DNA from: Zoroaster sp. YZ-2022
Lineage: Eukaryota > Echinodermata > Asteroidea > Forcipulatida > Zoroasteridae
Direction of reading: 5' to 3'
DNA: 64,000 nt
Assembly: GCA_029582265.1 (NCBI GenBank)
Contig: CM055821.1
Location: 46,009,694 to 46,073,693, forward strand
The translations under genes and the position numbers were made by a program. The notes under the pieces were generated by a model. The model was given only the letters and a program-made list of their open reading frames with translations. It made no database searches and was not told the origin of the DNA. This document shows, piece by piece, positions 24,001-31,758 of the stretch. Numbering within the stretch: position 1 is the first letter of the stretch; each line of letters starts with the position of its first letter.

Positions 24001-25185
24001 TATATTTGTATATCATTTTCTTGTCGACTGCAGCAGCAATGACAGGAAAGGATGCACTTGCAACGGATGCCTGTCAGTGGATTTGCCACGCTGCGCAGGA
24101 CTACCTCAGAGGTAAATATCATCATCATTCAATCTCCAAATAACGCCGGTCTTGACTTTTCCATGTAACAGAAATAACCTGTTCTCCCTTGAACCATTCT
24201 CAGTTAGCGACAGTCGAGATACGAGTCGTGTGACAAGGTTCTTTTCAGAACCAGTACCTCAGCTTCGCGATAGTTGAGATAAACACATCGTGTTACCGCA
24301 AACCGAAACGAAACCTGTGTGAGATTCTGAACAGCCATCAGGACTGGAATTTTAATTCTTGAGGGGCAAGGCCACTCTTCCTGAGTAAAGGGCACTTCCA
24401 TTAGAATATCAGAATGTCTATGGGAACATTTCAAAGAGACACCAAGGCCAAATCCAGGGCCACAGGGACCATAGCCTCTGTGGCCTGGCCTGGGCATGAT
24501 GGTTGGGTTAATTTTTGTTTTAACTAATTTTGTTCCGGTATAGACTAATCCACATTACCTCATTGCATGCATTTATCAAACATGTGTCACACACTTATTA
24601 TTAAATAAGCAGTACACATTTTGTCAAATAGATTGTGCTGTATTGGTCGAAGAAGCACTGGACTGTATAGACCTTATGCATATGACGTCGCAAACTGAAG
24701 GTCGCCCCCTTTTAGAACCAATGAGTGACCTTCTCTAGCATCTGAATGAGGGCGATATTCAGTTTGTGACATCATATGCAGAAGGTCTATAGATAAAGAA
24801 AGTTTGATGTTGAATCAGTACCACTGCTGATATGGTGGCACTCAGTGAAATGATCAACACATTTATCTGTACTTTATCTATTTATACGGCCACTTTTTAT
24901 GGGGAAAATGTAATTTTATGTGGAAAATGACTATTCACCAACAACTTGAACATGCACGTGGTGTACATCTAGTTATCATCTTGTATTTCATCAGTCTGTT
25001 TTGTTCTTGGGCCTCTCAGGTGGATTTATTGTCAGTGCAAATATAAATATAATCAAACTTTAGGAATATTCTGGTTTATTTTATCCTCAGAAATGTGTGA
25101 AACGGAGGACAGATTCCAGGAAGTAATCCAGCTACTCCAAGGAGATTCGGCGGTACCGTTAACAGTCATCACCTCACATTCCTAA
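8874..25185 (+). CDS. Nuclear receptor, NR1/knirps-like DBD, divergent LBD without AF-2
   Basis: Predicted ligand-type transcription factor of 703 aa. Exons: 8874-9033, 17766-17875, 18209-18350, 19952-21183, 21490-21598, 22121-22306, 24034-24111, 25091-25185; every junction is GT-AG and keeps frame. Zinc finger 1 uses C69, C72, C86, C89 (C-x2-C-x13-C-x2-C); finger 2 uses C105, C111, C121, C124. The C-terminal extension reads GMSKEGIKLGRRPK. Residues 149-520 are a Ser/His/Pro-rich linker. The LBD-like part (about 520-703) shows LEIM (helix 5), LPHLL at 627-631 and LTEEAACICILTLFSS (helix 7/8). The protein stops after helix 10/11, so no AF-2 helix is evident. HFGVFTCEGCK resembles knirps-type receptors, while the LBD resembles NR1. 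I cannot assign a named orthologue. No AATAAA was seen before the SINEs at 25.88 kb; candidates lie at 26611 and 26725. Confidence 0.88.
9034..10840. other. Intron 1 of the nuclear receptor, first part
   Basis: AT-rich intron. A 'ggttcttttcagaacc' palindromic motif with flanking 'gtacctca...aaacacatggtgtta' at 10436-10500 recurs at 24238-24300, so it is an old dispersed repeat. A stretch rich in 'tacgatttt' at 10570-10650 may belong to another decayed element. Confidence 0.5.
10869..10909. repeat. Perfect 15-bp inverted repeat (hairpin)
   Basis: TATTGGCTGAATTCC at 10869-10883 and its exact reverse complement at 10895-10909 flank an 11-base loop. A further 'ggctgaattcctac' lies at 10832, so this is probably the end of a decayed palindromic element. 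Confidence 0.75.
10910..12438. other. Intron 1, no feature supported
   Basis: No element ends were recognised. A frame on the minus strand around 11720-11923 looks mildly protein-like but matches no family I know and is followed by stops. Confidence 0.4.
12439..12868. mobile_element. MITE-like element with about 30-bp inverted ends
   Basis: 'gattggaaacattttgtcc' near 12443 is matched by the reverse complement 'ggacaaaatgtttccaaatg' near 12845. The interior contains two 'ccacccttataaacctc' type repeats (12585 and 12690). No transposase is present. Confidence 0.55.
12869..13780. other. Intron 1, no gene
   Basis: The block 12960-13320 is loosely similar to 18830-19150 (shared 'gctatttgca', 'gtggataattttgt' and 'gtagttttaaagtta' type motifs). 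This suggests an old dispersed repeat. A purine-rich G stretch lies at 13640-13680. Confidence 0.4.
13781..14165 (+). mobile_element. SINE, tRNA-headed, full length, head partly duplicated
   Basis: The A-box segment 'gtgccatggtcgagcggttt' occurs twice in tandem at 13784-13825. It is followed by B-box 'ggttcgaatccc', the body 'ccttgagcaagacacttta' and 'ctccccagggaactgaga', and a short (ATT)n tail. The intact B-box suggests a fairly recent copy. Confidence 0.88.
14166..15370. other. Intron 1, mostly unclassified
   Basis: A 'taatgggaaggtacaacattggtaat' end fragment at 14729 marks another copy of the dispersed repeat family. No coding sequence was seen. Confidence 0.45.
15371..15850 (+). repeat. 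Diverged copy of the dispersed 'cttacttggt' repeat
   Basis: The order 'aacttacttggtttaaggt', 'ctgaagtgctttcatcttagag', 'gatgagactttcacaggtt' matches the copy at 22420-22720. It is interrupted at its right end by the Tc1-type element. Confidence 0.6.
15854..16791 (+). mobile_element. Decayed Tc1/mariner-type transposon with about 210-bp inverted repeats
   Basis: The left arm (15854-16072) and right arm (about 16567-16791) are reverse complements over more than 200 bp. TA target duplications flank it at 15852-15853 and 16792-16793. The interior at 16078-16191 encodes a transposase C-terminus on the + strand that includes EWDAIPQQRVSRLVTSM and ends FGSSTRY followed by TGA. W-x2-IPQ and a terminal TRY are typical of Tc1-like transposases. 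The DDE catalytic core is missing, so the copy is a deletion derivative. Confidence 0.85.
16076..16191 (+). pseudogene. Tc1-like transposase C-terminal remnant
   Basis: About 37 residues from ALTDEWDAIPQ to STRY-stop lie inside the inverted-repeat element. The N-terminal and catalytic parts are deleted and no start is present. Confidence 0.75.
16881..17142 (+). mobile_element. TTAA-bounded MITE with CCAGTTCGC ends, copy 1
   Basis: It begins TTAACCAGTTCGC and ends GCGAACTGGTTAA. A second copy, in the opposite orientation, lies at 38325-38587. The interior is GC-rich against an AT-rich background and has no transposase. The TTAA target site fits piggyBac or Kolobok superfamilies. Confidence 0.85.
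17341..17575 (-). repeat. 81-bp minisatellite, about three units, in a dispersed repeat
   Basis: Three tandem units contain the reverse complement of 'ggtacaacattggtaatgtt' and 'tatgagtacgcttactctc'. It is the same unit as the nine-copy array at 48885-49610, here in reverse orientation. Confidence 0.85.
17766..17875 (+). CDS. NR exon 2: first zinc finger
   Basis: The acceptor is 'acttcccag' and the donor GTAAGC. It encodes residues 54-90, ending HFGVFTCEGCK, with four zinc-binding cysteines. HFG replaces the usual HYG. Confidence 0.95.
18209..18350 (+). CDS. NR exon 3: second zinc finger
   Basis: The acceptor is 'tattctgtcag' and the donor GTAAGA. It begins CFYRRSIKEGANYAC, so the residue after CEGCK is Cys, not the usual Gly. 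The cysteine spacing C-x5-C-x9-C-x2-C is canonical. Confidence 0.95.
18351..19951. other. NR intron 3
   Basis: A short run of 'agttgtaatc' units (about six) lies at 18428-18490. The block 18830-19150 resembles 12960-13320. No other feature was seen. Confidence 0.5.
18428..18492 (+). repeat. Short tandem repeat, 10-11 bp unit
   Basis: About six copies of 'agttgtaatc' or close variants in a row. Confidence 0.85.
19952..21183 (+). CDS. NR exon 4: hinge/linker and LBD start
   Basis: A single exon gives residues 138-548. It starts with the C-terminal extension IKLGRRPKVD. Then come a His/Pro-rich part (PHHHHTPMSNP), several Ser-rich tracts (SPSSSISSGSEDTWEGS; SPSSTSSSLSAERLQEE) and finally a predicted helix, DITSYFLELKLNILAQWK, before a GTGAGA donor. 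The length is unusual for a receptor hinge. Confidence 0.92.
21490..21598 (+). CDS. NR exon 5
   Basis: Residues 549-584, containing SWEDVESFVNSNRTIGDHI. The acceptor is 'cttgtgaag' and the donor GTAAGT; frame is kept. It is probably helix 3 of the LBD. Confidence 0.8.
22121..22306 (+). CDS. NR exon 6: LBD helices 5-8
   Basis: Residues 585-646 include GLEIMYWNSLAVVVK, the LxxLL sequence LPHLL and LTEEAACICILTLFSS. The acceptor is 'ggcttttcag' and the donor GTGAGA. The usual Q-x2-LL signature before LEIM is absent. Confidence 0.88.
22420..22720 (+). repeat. Dispersed repeat with 'cactattggtaat' end
   Basis: It begins 'gccattatacactattggtaat', continues 'aaacttacttggtgtaaagt' and ends near 'ctgaaactttcacagg'. 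The layout matches a repeat type I know to be very abundant in echinoderm genomes, which is the main taxonomic clue here. Confidence 0.65.
22721..22990 (+). repeat. Dispersed repeat carrying a 58-bp unit (single copy)
   Basis: It runs from 'aggcctgtggtttctcagg' to 'caaatcacacccctga'. It holds one 'aggaggttcaggggctttg' unit. Sister copies at 28950, 52905 and 55512 hold one, four and six units. Confidence 0.8.
22991..23565 (+). repeat. 59-bp minisatellite, about 9.7 units
   Basis: The unit contains 'tctcttgattcttataaag', 'tatggatgcatttacagac' and 'ttggttggtttctgtacat'; the start-to-start distance is 59 bp. Units are almost identical. A diverged single unit lies at 51298-51350 and an inverted one at 27838-27900. 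Confidence 0.93.
23566..24033. other. NR intron 6, right part
   Basis: AT-rich; nothing recognised before the acceptor at 24033. Confidence 0.5.
24034..24111 (+). CDS. NR exon 7
   Basis: Residues 647-672, DALATDACQWICHAAQDYLR, match helix 9/10 of a receptor LBD. The acceptor could also be three bases later (gcagcag), which would drop one Ala. Confidence 0.82.
24666..24791. mobile_element. Short palindromic MITE
   Basis: 'tatagaccttatgcatatgacg' and its reverse complement with a few changes ('tcatatgcagaaggtctata') enclose about 50 bp. Arms are about 35 bp each. It has no coding potential. Confidence 0.75.
25091..25185 (+). CDS. NR last exon
   Basis: Residues 673-703 end RFQEVIQLLQGDSAVPL plus eight residues, then TAA. 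The acceptor 'tttatcctcag' is strong. No phi-phi-x-E-phi-phi AF-2 helix follows. Confidence 0.85.
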
Positions 25186-25883
25186 AACCAGCAGTTATCA
25201 TTTCACCATCTCCTAAAACCAACAGTCATCACTTAACCAACTTAAAATCAAATTGTCTGTACTCAATATTTCAAAACATTCTTCCCAGTATTCTTTTAAC
25301 TTATGTACTCAACAAAATTGTTCTGAATACAATCCTATCCAAAATATAACTTATTTAAACTATTGGATCGGTTGGTTAGTTTATCTGTAGCCAGAGACTC
25401 TCCAGCTCTCTCCCTCGACTCTTCTCCCAACCCTTCTCTGGTCAAATTCAACAGGATTCACTTTATTATGACGGAGACCAAAATGATTTTCATTCTAGAC
25501 ATTCTTTACAATTGTGATATATTTTGATAGGATTGAAATGTTCATCTAGTTTAAAACGTTGTCAGTATCTCGATTTGTCTCTTAGCATGACATGTTTGTT
25601 TTGGCATTTTATAGTGACTTTTTGCCAATTATTTCAGAGAAAAATGTATAAACCATTTGCAGCTGTAAACAAAGAGTAACAAAGAAAATTCCTTAGAAGA
25701 TTTTGTTTTTTTAAAGAAGTTTTTTTTAAATCTAGAGGTAGATTTCTTAATTCTAAAATGGGAAAATAACCCATGTATGTTTTTCATTCAGCAGGATACT
25801 GGTAAAAAGTAATGTTAACTTTGACCAGAAGACTTATGTTTCCCCTATTTTAAAACTAATTCTAAAACCATGAAACCATGGAG
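25186..25883 (+). other. NR 3' UTR / downstream
   Basis: 'ctaaaaccagcagt(t/c)atca' and 'taaaaccaacagtcatcac' are short repeats after the stop. No canonical polyadenylation signal was seen in this stretch. Confidence 0.5.
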
Positions 25884-26069
25884 TGGAGTGTCGTGGCCGA
25901 GCGGTCTAGCGCACCGAACTCAAGTTCTGGTGTTGCCAGCAGCAGGGTGTGGGTTCGAGCCCCGGTCGTGACACTTGTATCCTTGAGCAAGGTACTTAAC
26001 CATAATTGCTTCGTCCTTCGGATGGGACGTAAAGCCGTAGGTCCCGTGTGTTGTATAATGCACGTAAAG
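25884..26069 (+). mobile_element. SINE variant: tRNA-Leu head with a different body, truncated
   Basis: The head is 'gtcgtggccgagcggtctag', 'ctcaagttctgg' and 'ggttcgagcccc'. The body then switches to 'ccttcggatgggacgtaaag' instead of the usual 'tctccacccaggggt'. It lies directly before a standard copy, so either two elements are joined or one inserted into the other. Confidence 0.8.
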
Positions 26070-26435
26070 TGGATTGTCGTGGCCGAGCGGTCTAGCGCAC
26101 TGAACTCAAGTTCTGGTGTTGCCAGCAGCAGAGTGTGGGTTCGAGCCCCGGCCGTGACACCTGTGTCCTTGAGCAAGACACTTAACCATAATTGCTTCTC
26201 TCCACCCAGGGGTTAAATGGGTACCTGTGAAGGCAGAGATGGTTTGCTCTCTATGCGCTAGAAATGGCAGCAATTGAGCTGTATACTCCCCAGGGAGCTG
26301 AGATGGTTTCAGGAATGATTTATGAGCCTTATGAGCCTTATGAGCAGGGATAATAATATAATGCGCCTTGAGCGCCACTTAGTTGGTGGATACGTGCGCT
26401 ATATAAATCTATACATTATTATTATTATTATTATC
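26070..26435 (+). mobile_element. SINE, tRNA-Leu(CAA)-derived, full length
   Basis: It has an A-box, a CAA anticodon arm, B-box 'ggttcgagccc', body, the 3' end 'gatacgtgcgctatataaat' and an (ATT)n tail. It is the best-preserved copy in the window. Confidence 0.92.
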
Positions 26436-27809
26436 TTGAATACTATGATATTTATGTTTGCTTGAGTATTTGTCAAGTTGCATAAGTTACTCGGAAGTAT
26501 AGCAAAAGTACAATATCTTTGCTCATATTTATAGGACATGACTTGTACACCATAGGCATCTTTACTACTTATTTTTTGTCTTAATTACTACTTGTAGGGG
26601 GAAATATCAAAATAAACCCCCTTCAAAACTCTGTTTTTCATTTCATAAAAGTGTTTCAAAGTGTTTTACTGTGATACTCATGCCTTATGACATTGCTAAA
26701 ACTAAAAAAGAACCTCTTATAATGAATAAAAGCCAACAAAATACAACTGGAAATCTGAAAAGTGGGAAGCGGAAATAAACGCCATTTGGTATAATTGGTC
26801 ACTTCAGCAAAAAATAGACATAATAGAAATATATTGAATTATTTCTATTTAAGTGTGTTTTGTTAACAGTAAAATTAATTAGTGTTAATGCACATCATTA
26901 GAAAATGCATTTTATTTGTAAAACTCAAACAAGGCGTACATCTTTCTAAACCAGTGTTACAGAGTTGTTGAATCCCGCTCAATTCCAAGTCCCTTTTTTT
27001 TTTTGTGGAAAGTATTTCATGCAACAAGAATTTCACTGTTGGAAACAAGATGTGACATTTATGGCAAATTGCCGACCGCCACTCAGGCACGACATTATGA
27101 AAAGGGCCACTTTATGGCATAAAGGGTTTTGGGATGTAATTGAATTGAGCATGTTTTCCCAGCGCCACCGGCCGTGCTCGTGTTAAAAGCCTGCCCAAAC
27201 TCACAGACAATGCTCATGTGTTTACCGTCTTCCTATCCGTGGAATCGGCACAACACAACAATTACATACAGCAAGCCTGTCATTGAGTTCCTTTAAAAGC
27301 ACTGATTTGATTAAATTGTTGCTGAAATCGGCTGGTGACACGTAGATTGATGTAGGTGAAAAATACTGCCCAATAATGGTTTGTGAGAATAATTTAGCTA
27401 CCTTGCCATTTAACCATGGCTTTAAGAAATTAGACAATTGACTGGTTCTTGAAAATAGCTTGGATGATGAGTCCTCAATCATTTACAAAGAAACCATTAA
27501 AGGAGGACATAAATATTTTATACAGATTTTTTAATCAATATAACATCCTGTCCTTGATCGGGAATTCTGATGCAATTTTATTATAACTTGTGATTTTTTG
27601 TTACAAATGAAATATGAAATATCAGAATGAATAATTTATAAGTTATATATTGTGCAACTTAATATTCAAGAAACTGTGTTTGAACTTTACTTAGTAGATG
27701 AATACTTAGAGTTAATAATATATTGCCCCTCACTTGAAAAGAAAATAAGAGCAAGAGGGTAAGAGAGTTAAAATTTTAATCCATATAATATTCATTATTA
27801 TATAACTAT
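26436..27809. other. Intergenic, no feature
   Basis: AATAAA motifs at 26611 and 26725 could serve the nuclear receptor. No coding frame was found. Confidence 0.45.
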
Positions 27810-28010
27810 TAATATAAGGCAGTGTACACCATTGGTAAAATGTCTGTAAAGAAATTATGGATCCATGTAAGAACCAAGAGATATGTACAGAAACAGGCAG
27901 ATGATTTGAAAATTTATTCCAATTTTCTTGAAAATGAAAACATGTCAAACGGAATCATTTCTCAGGATGCTTAGTAGCAGTACCATCTTAAATCAAGAAA
28001 GCCTTTAGAT
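27810..28010 (-). repeat. Dispersed repeat fragment with one inverted 59-bp-type unit
   Basis: 'ggcagtgtacaccattggtaa' at 27815 is the repeat end. Positions 27840-27900 are the reverse complement of a diverged 59-bp minisatellite unit, linking the minisatellite to this repeat family. Confidence 0.55.
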
Positions 28011-28494
28011 GATGATTCTCTCAGTTGCTTTTTGGATACTTAACAGTGATGCACACCTTCATTCAACCCACTATTTAAACAGACACAGAATCTTTAATAT
28101 ATGATATACAGTAATACATTAAAGAAAGTAACCATCTTTTAATATTTAATTATTGAAAAGAACATGCTGCCATCTTGTCCTGTACATGTTTGTATAGTTT
28201 GCTCTGAGGAAATAGTTTATACACTAAACTATGATATAACGTTAATATATCTTTAAAGATATTGTTTTTATACCAGAAATGTGTACATAAATGACAAAAA
28301 CTCTGTATATTTTAAAACTGCTGATACATTTTAAGTGTATAATTAAGCATAAACTGAAATAATTAAACAACTATTTTTTAGCACATTCACTTGTAGGTAT
28401 TCTTGCAGTTGCTTGGACATACACAAATTTGTTATTAAGTTACTTTTATAGTCTGTAGAAATGTACTTGAAACCTTTGCAGTTGATACCTTTGG

Positions 28495-28853
28495 TAAGGC
28501 CCCCAAAAAGGTCTCTGGTTACTGGTCATAGGTCAGCTTCAAAATCAGTGTTTTTTTTGTTTTTTTAAATTTTTTTTTTAGCCAACCAGTGAAATATTTG
28601 ACACATGTATACGCGATTACTGGAACCAGATCAAATTTCCCATACACACAGTATGGCGGCTAAGAGAGGCAAGCGTTCATACCACCTATGTGAAAAAGTC
28701 GTTTAAAACACAGCATGGCAGAGTTCCAATCGATCCAGCATTTTTGGCTTTAATTGGACATCGTTTCATAGCAACAAAAAAAAGAAAAAAAGAAAAAAAG
28801 GAGATGCATGCAGAGACCAGAAACTGGAGACTTTTTTTTTTTTTTTTGGCCTA
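28495..28853. mobile_element. MITE, 'aagagaggc' family, copy 1
   Basis: About 360 bp with A/T-run ends ('ccccaaaaaggtctctggtt' and 'actggagac' plus a T-run). The interior includes 'gtatggcggctaagagaggc' and 'ggacatcgtttcatagcaac'. It matches 60170-60532 throughout with small gaps. Confidence 0.75.
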
Positions 28854-28949
28854 AGCTATAATTATGTAAATGCATTCATTCTGGGAATTATGAACAGACA
28901 CTAACTTGTAAACGTTCGGCTTCCTAGGTCCAAATTCTTCTGAAAATAG

Positions 28950-29213
28950 GCCTGTGATTTCTCAGGAATTTTTAAAAATCTCCCTTGCATCAAAATTTTC
29001 TTGAAAGAAGAGAAGTAGCCACCAAGGAAAGAAAGAAGTAGCCTGTAGCCTATTGTGTCCAGACCTCTAGTTTCTTGTTTATGGGGATGTGGAGAGTTTG
29101 TAAATCCTCCAAAATTAAACATCCAGGAGGTTCAGGGGGCTTTGTCCTCTAGACAAAAGGGAGACCCGTTACCCATTGTTCAGGATTTTTACTTTAGTCA
29201 AATCACACCCCTG
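28950..29213 (+). repeat. Dispersed repeat carrying a 58-bp unit (single copy)
   Basis: Same order of motifs as 22721-22990: 'tgtgatttctcagg', 'tggggatgtggagag', 'aacatccaggaggttcag', 'caaatcacacccctg'. Confidence 0.8.
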
Positions 29214-30884
29214 TGAAAAATAGTAGAAATATATCAATATTTTATAATGGATTATAGCAGAAATGTGAAAATATATTTTATTCTGAACAAGAAAATATAA
29301 ATATTTCATTAAACCTGAATATTTAATATCTTAACCATTTCTATAATAAATGTACTTTTTGTTCAGTATACTGATGGTGTACATGGAATTTATGCCCTTT
29401 TCACATAAAGTAAAATGTCTTTTTTTATGCATTCATACTTATCAGGAAACATGTATAAAAACAAACCTTGGTAGATTTCTGCTCAAATTCGTCTGAATTT
29501 TCTGATAAAATTAATAAAGTTTATTAACAATTTCTGCTGAAATTGTATAACATACAATAATAATTTATTGGGACTACCAAATCAGGCACCCATTGTCCAA
29601 ATCACTTGTTGTTATGTAACCAAGATTTTCTTTTAACAAACGTATGTTTTCCATTTTTTTTCTCTTTGAGTATATTGATACTTGAAGAGAGGAATGGAAT
29701 TTATTGATGCTGTTATTACTGAAATAGGTGGTAGGGTACACTACTAAAGTGGGGAGGGGTAATTTTTACCCTATACGGTACACATGAGCATGCATGGATT
29801 ACCGCACGGGCAAACTGGGCACGTGCCCCGGGCCCAGGAGCCAATAGGGGCCCTTGGTTTTCAAAAAAAAAAAAAAAAGCATAGTACTAGTAGTATTATG
29901 CGCGTGTATGGGCCCGTGGTGAATTTGTGCCCAGGGCCTGTGCTCATGATGATCCGTCCATGTACATGAGCAGGTAGTTATATTGTTATGCAAATCCACA
30001 TTACTAAACCATGAATGGAAACAGTCTGGCTCCTTATATGGGAATGAGAATGAGTAATATAATCATTAATGCATACAGGGAATGGAACAAAGATGGCCGC
30101 AGCATGAAAAAGATCTATTGTTGACAAAAGCAAATACCCGATTCTGTGATAAACATTGTACATCAGCACTGTTTATAATATGTGAATAAATTAGAAACTA
30201 ATGAATATTAATGCTTTGGAATTTGCATCTATGTATTGTGTTTATTTAATGCTTTGCCTGATTATATTTTTGTAAGTTCATCACAGGACTACTAATTGTT
30301 TTACTAAGCTTAAAGATGATGTTTCTGTTATTATTTCTCTGTAATTTATTTTATTTTTAAATCCATACAAATCTCTTTTCTTGGAAGAAAGATAAATAAC
30401 TTTCAAATATGTTATTAATCAAAATAATTGACAAGGGTTTGGATAAAGGGTTGTTAAGTGATAGCAATTAATTTATGAAGCAGCGTGATAAATTAATTGC
30501 TTGTCAAATTATGGCACCAAAAAATTTCAATTTTTTGGTGAAATATATACAAGGAAAATAGAAGTGTATTGATAAAAGATGTTTTTTTAAATGTCAGTGA
30601 AAAAGGGAAATGCACATAATTATTTTGTTGAATTGAAAAGAGAGTGGCTACTAAGTACTAGTGGAAGAGATTAAAATCAACAAAATAAAAAAATAAAAAA
30701 AAGCATTATGTTATCTAGTCCTTGTCGGCAGACAAATTAACAAAGTAATTTGGGCTCACTGGGATTAGGAAAACATTATGACAAGGATAATTGTGAGTTG
30801 TGTAATATAGTTGGTGTGAGTCAAGCCCCCCCCCCCCCCTCCATCCTCTTGCCATGAGTCCCTGTGCAAAAGTGACAATTTGCT
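29214..30884. other. Intergenic, no gene
   Basis: AT-rich. An 'acgggcaaactgggcacgtgccccgggcccagg' type stretch at 29806-29839, with its flanks, looks like a GC-rich remnant of a dispersed element. C-run at 30826-30840. No coding frame. Confidence 0.45.
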
Positions 30885-30995
30885 CGTCTTTGAAGGGAAG
30901 GTGCAACATTGGTAATGTTGATAAAACTGATTGTGCTTCCTTTATTTGAATCAAGATATACATTTAATAACCAACCTGTCAATGTTAATGATGAC
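30885..30995 (+). repeat. 81-bp repeat family, single copy
   Basis: 'gaagggaaggtgcaacattggtaatgtt' followed by 'gaatcaagatatacattta' and 'accaacctgt' is one unit of the family tandemised at 48885. Confidence 0.75.
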
Positions 30996-31544
30996 AAATT
31001 GTGAATGCTTGTTCACACATGACTTAAAAGAACAGTGTTTTTAAAGAAAACACTTCAAGCAATTGCTGTCCTGGGAATTTGAAAACTTACACTTTTGGAT
31101 TTTTGTTTTCTCTCTGAACTGAGAACACCAAAATTATGTATATTTTTTCAGGTAATTACCACTATTGGACTCGTGATTTAAAGATTGTAATTGTTTTTTT
31201 GTATTTTACTCACACTTTTCTTTCTCATTGGAACATTGCTATTTTACTTGAGGAAAGGAAAAGAATTACTTAAAACTTACAAACAAACAAAAACCAAGAA
31301 AGGTATTTCCAACAATTATTTGGTGAAACATATATATATAAATATATATATTTTATTTCTTACAGGAACTTCACAATGGTCCAATTAAAACACAAAATGC
31401 CAGAAATTGCTGGTAAAATTATGAAAACACGGGTGAGAAGCTTGTGATATTGTTATTGCTATTATTTATGACTTTCACTTAGTCATAACATCCTCCATGG
31501 TCATAAACACCCCTGCAAAATAAATGGTTGTACTATATGGTAAT

Positions 31545-31556
31545 GCACATGCGCAG
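31545..31556 (+). promoter_or_regulatory. NRF1-like site upstream of FKBP3
   Basis: GCACATGCGCAG resembles the NRF1 palindrome and lies 92 bp before the FKBP3 start codon. No TATA box is evident, fitting a housekeeping promoter. Confidence 0.35.
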
Positions 31557-31647
31557 CCAGCTGTATGTAAAATCCTTGATCAACACGTCGTCTGCACGTG
31601 TGATTTTTATCAACAATTTTAACTCCAGTTTTATTTAAATTGTCATT

Positions 31648-31758
31648 ATGGCATCTGAAACTGAAGTAAGTCCTCCTTGGACAGACGAAGAGGTCAAATC
31701 TGATGCTATTGGCAAGAAAACAATCGCAACATTTTTACAAGAACATGCTTCCAAAAGT
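31648..31758 (+). CDS. FKBP3: FKBP3 exon 1
   Basis: MASETEVSPPWTDEEVKSDA onward, 37 codons, donor GTAAGT, phase 0. Confidence 0.93.
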
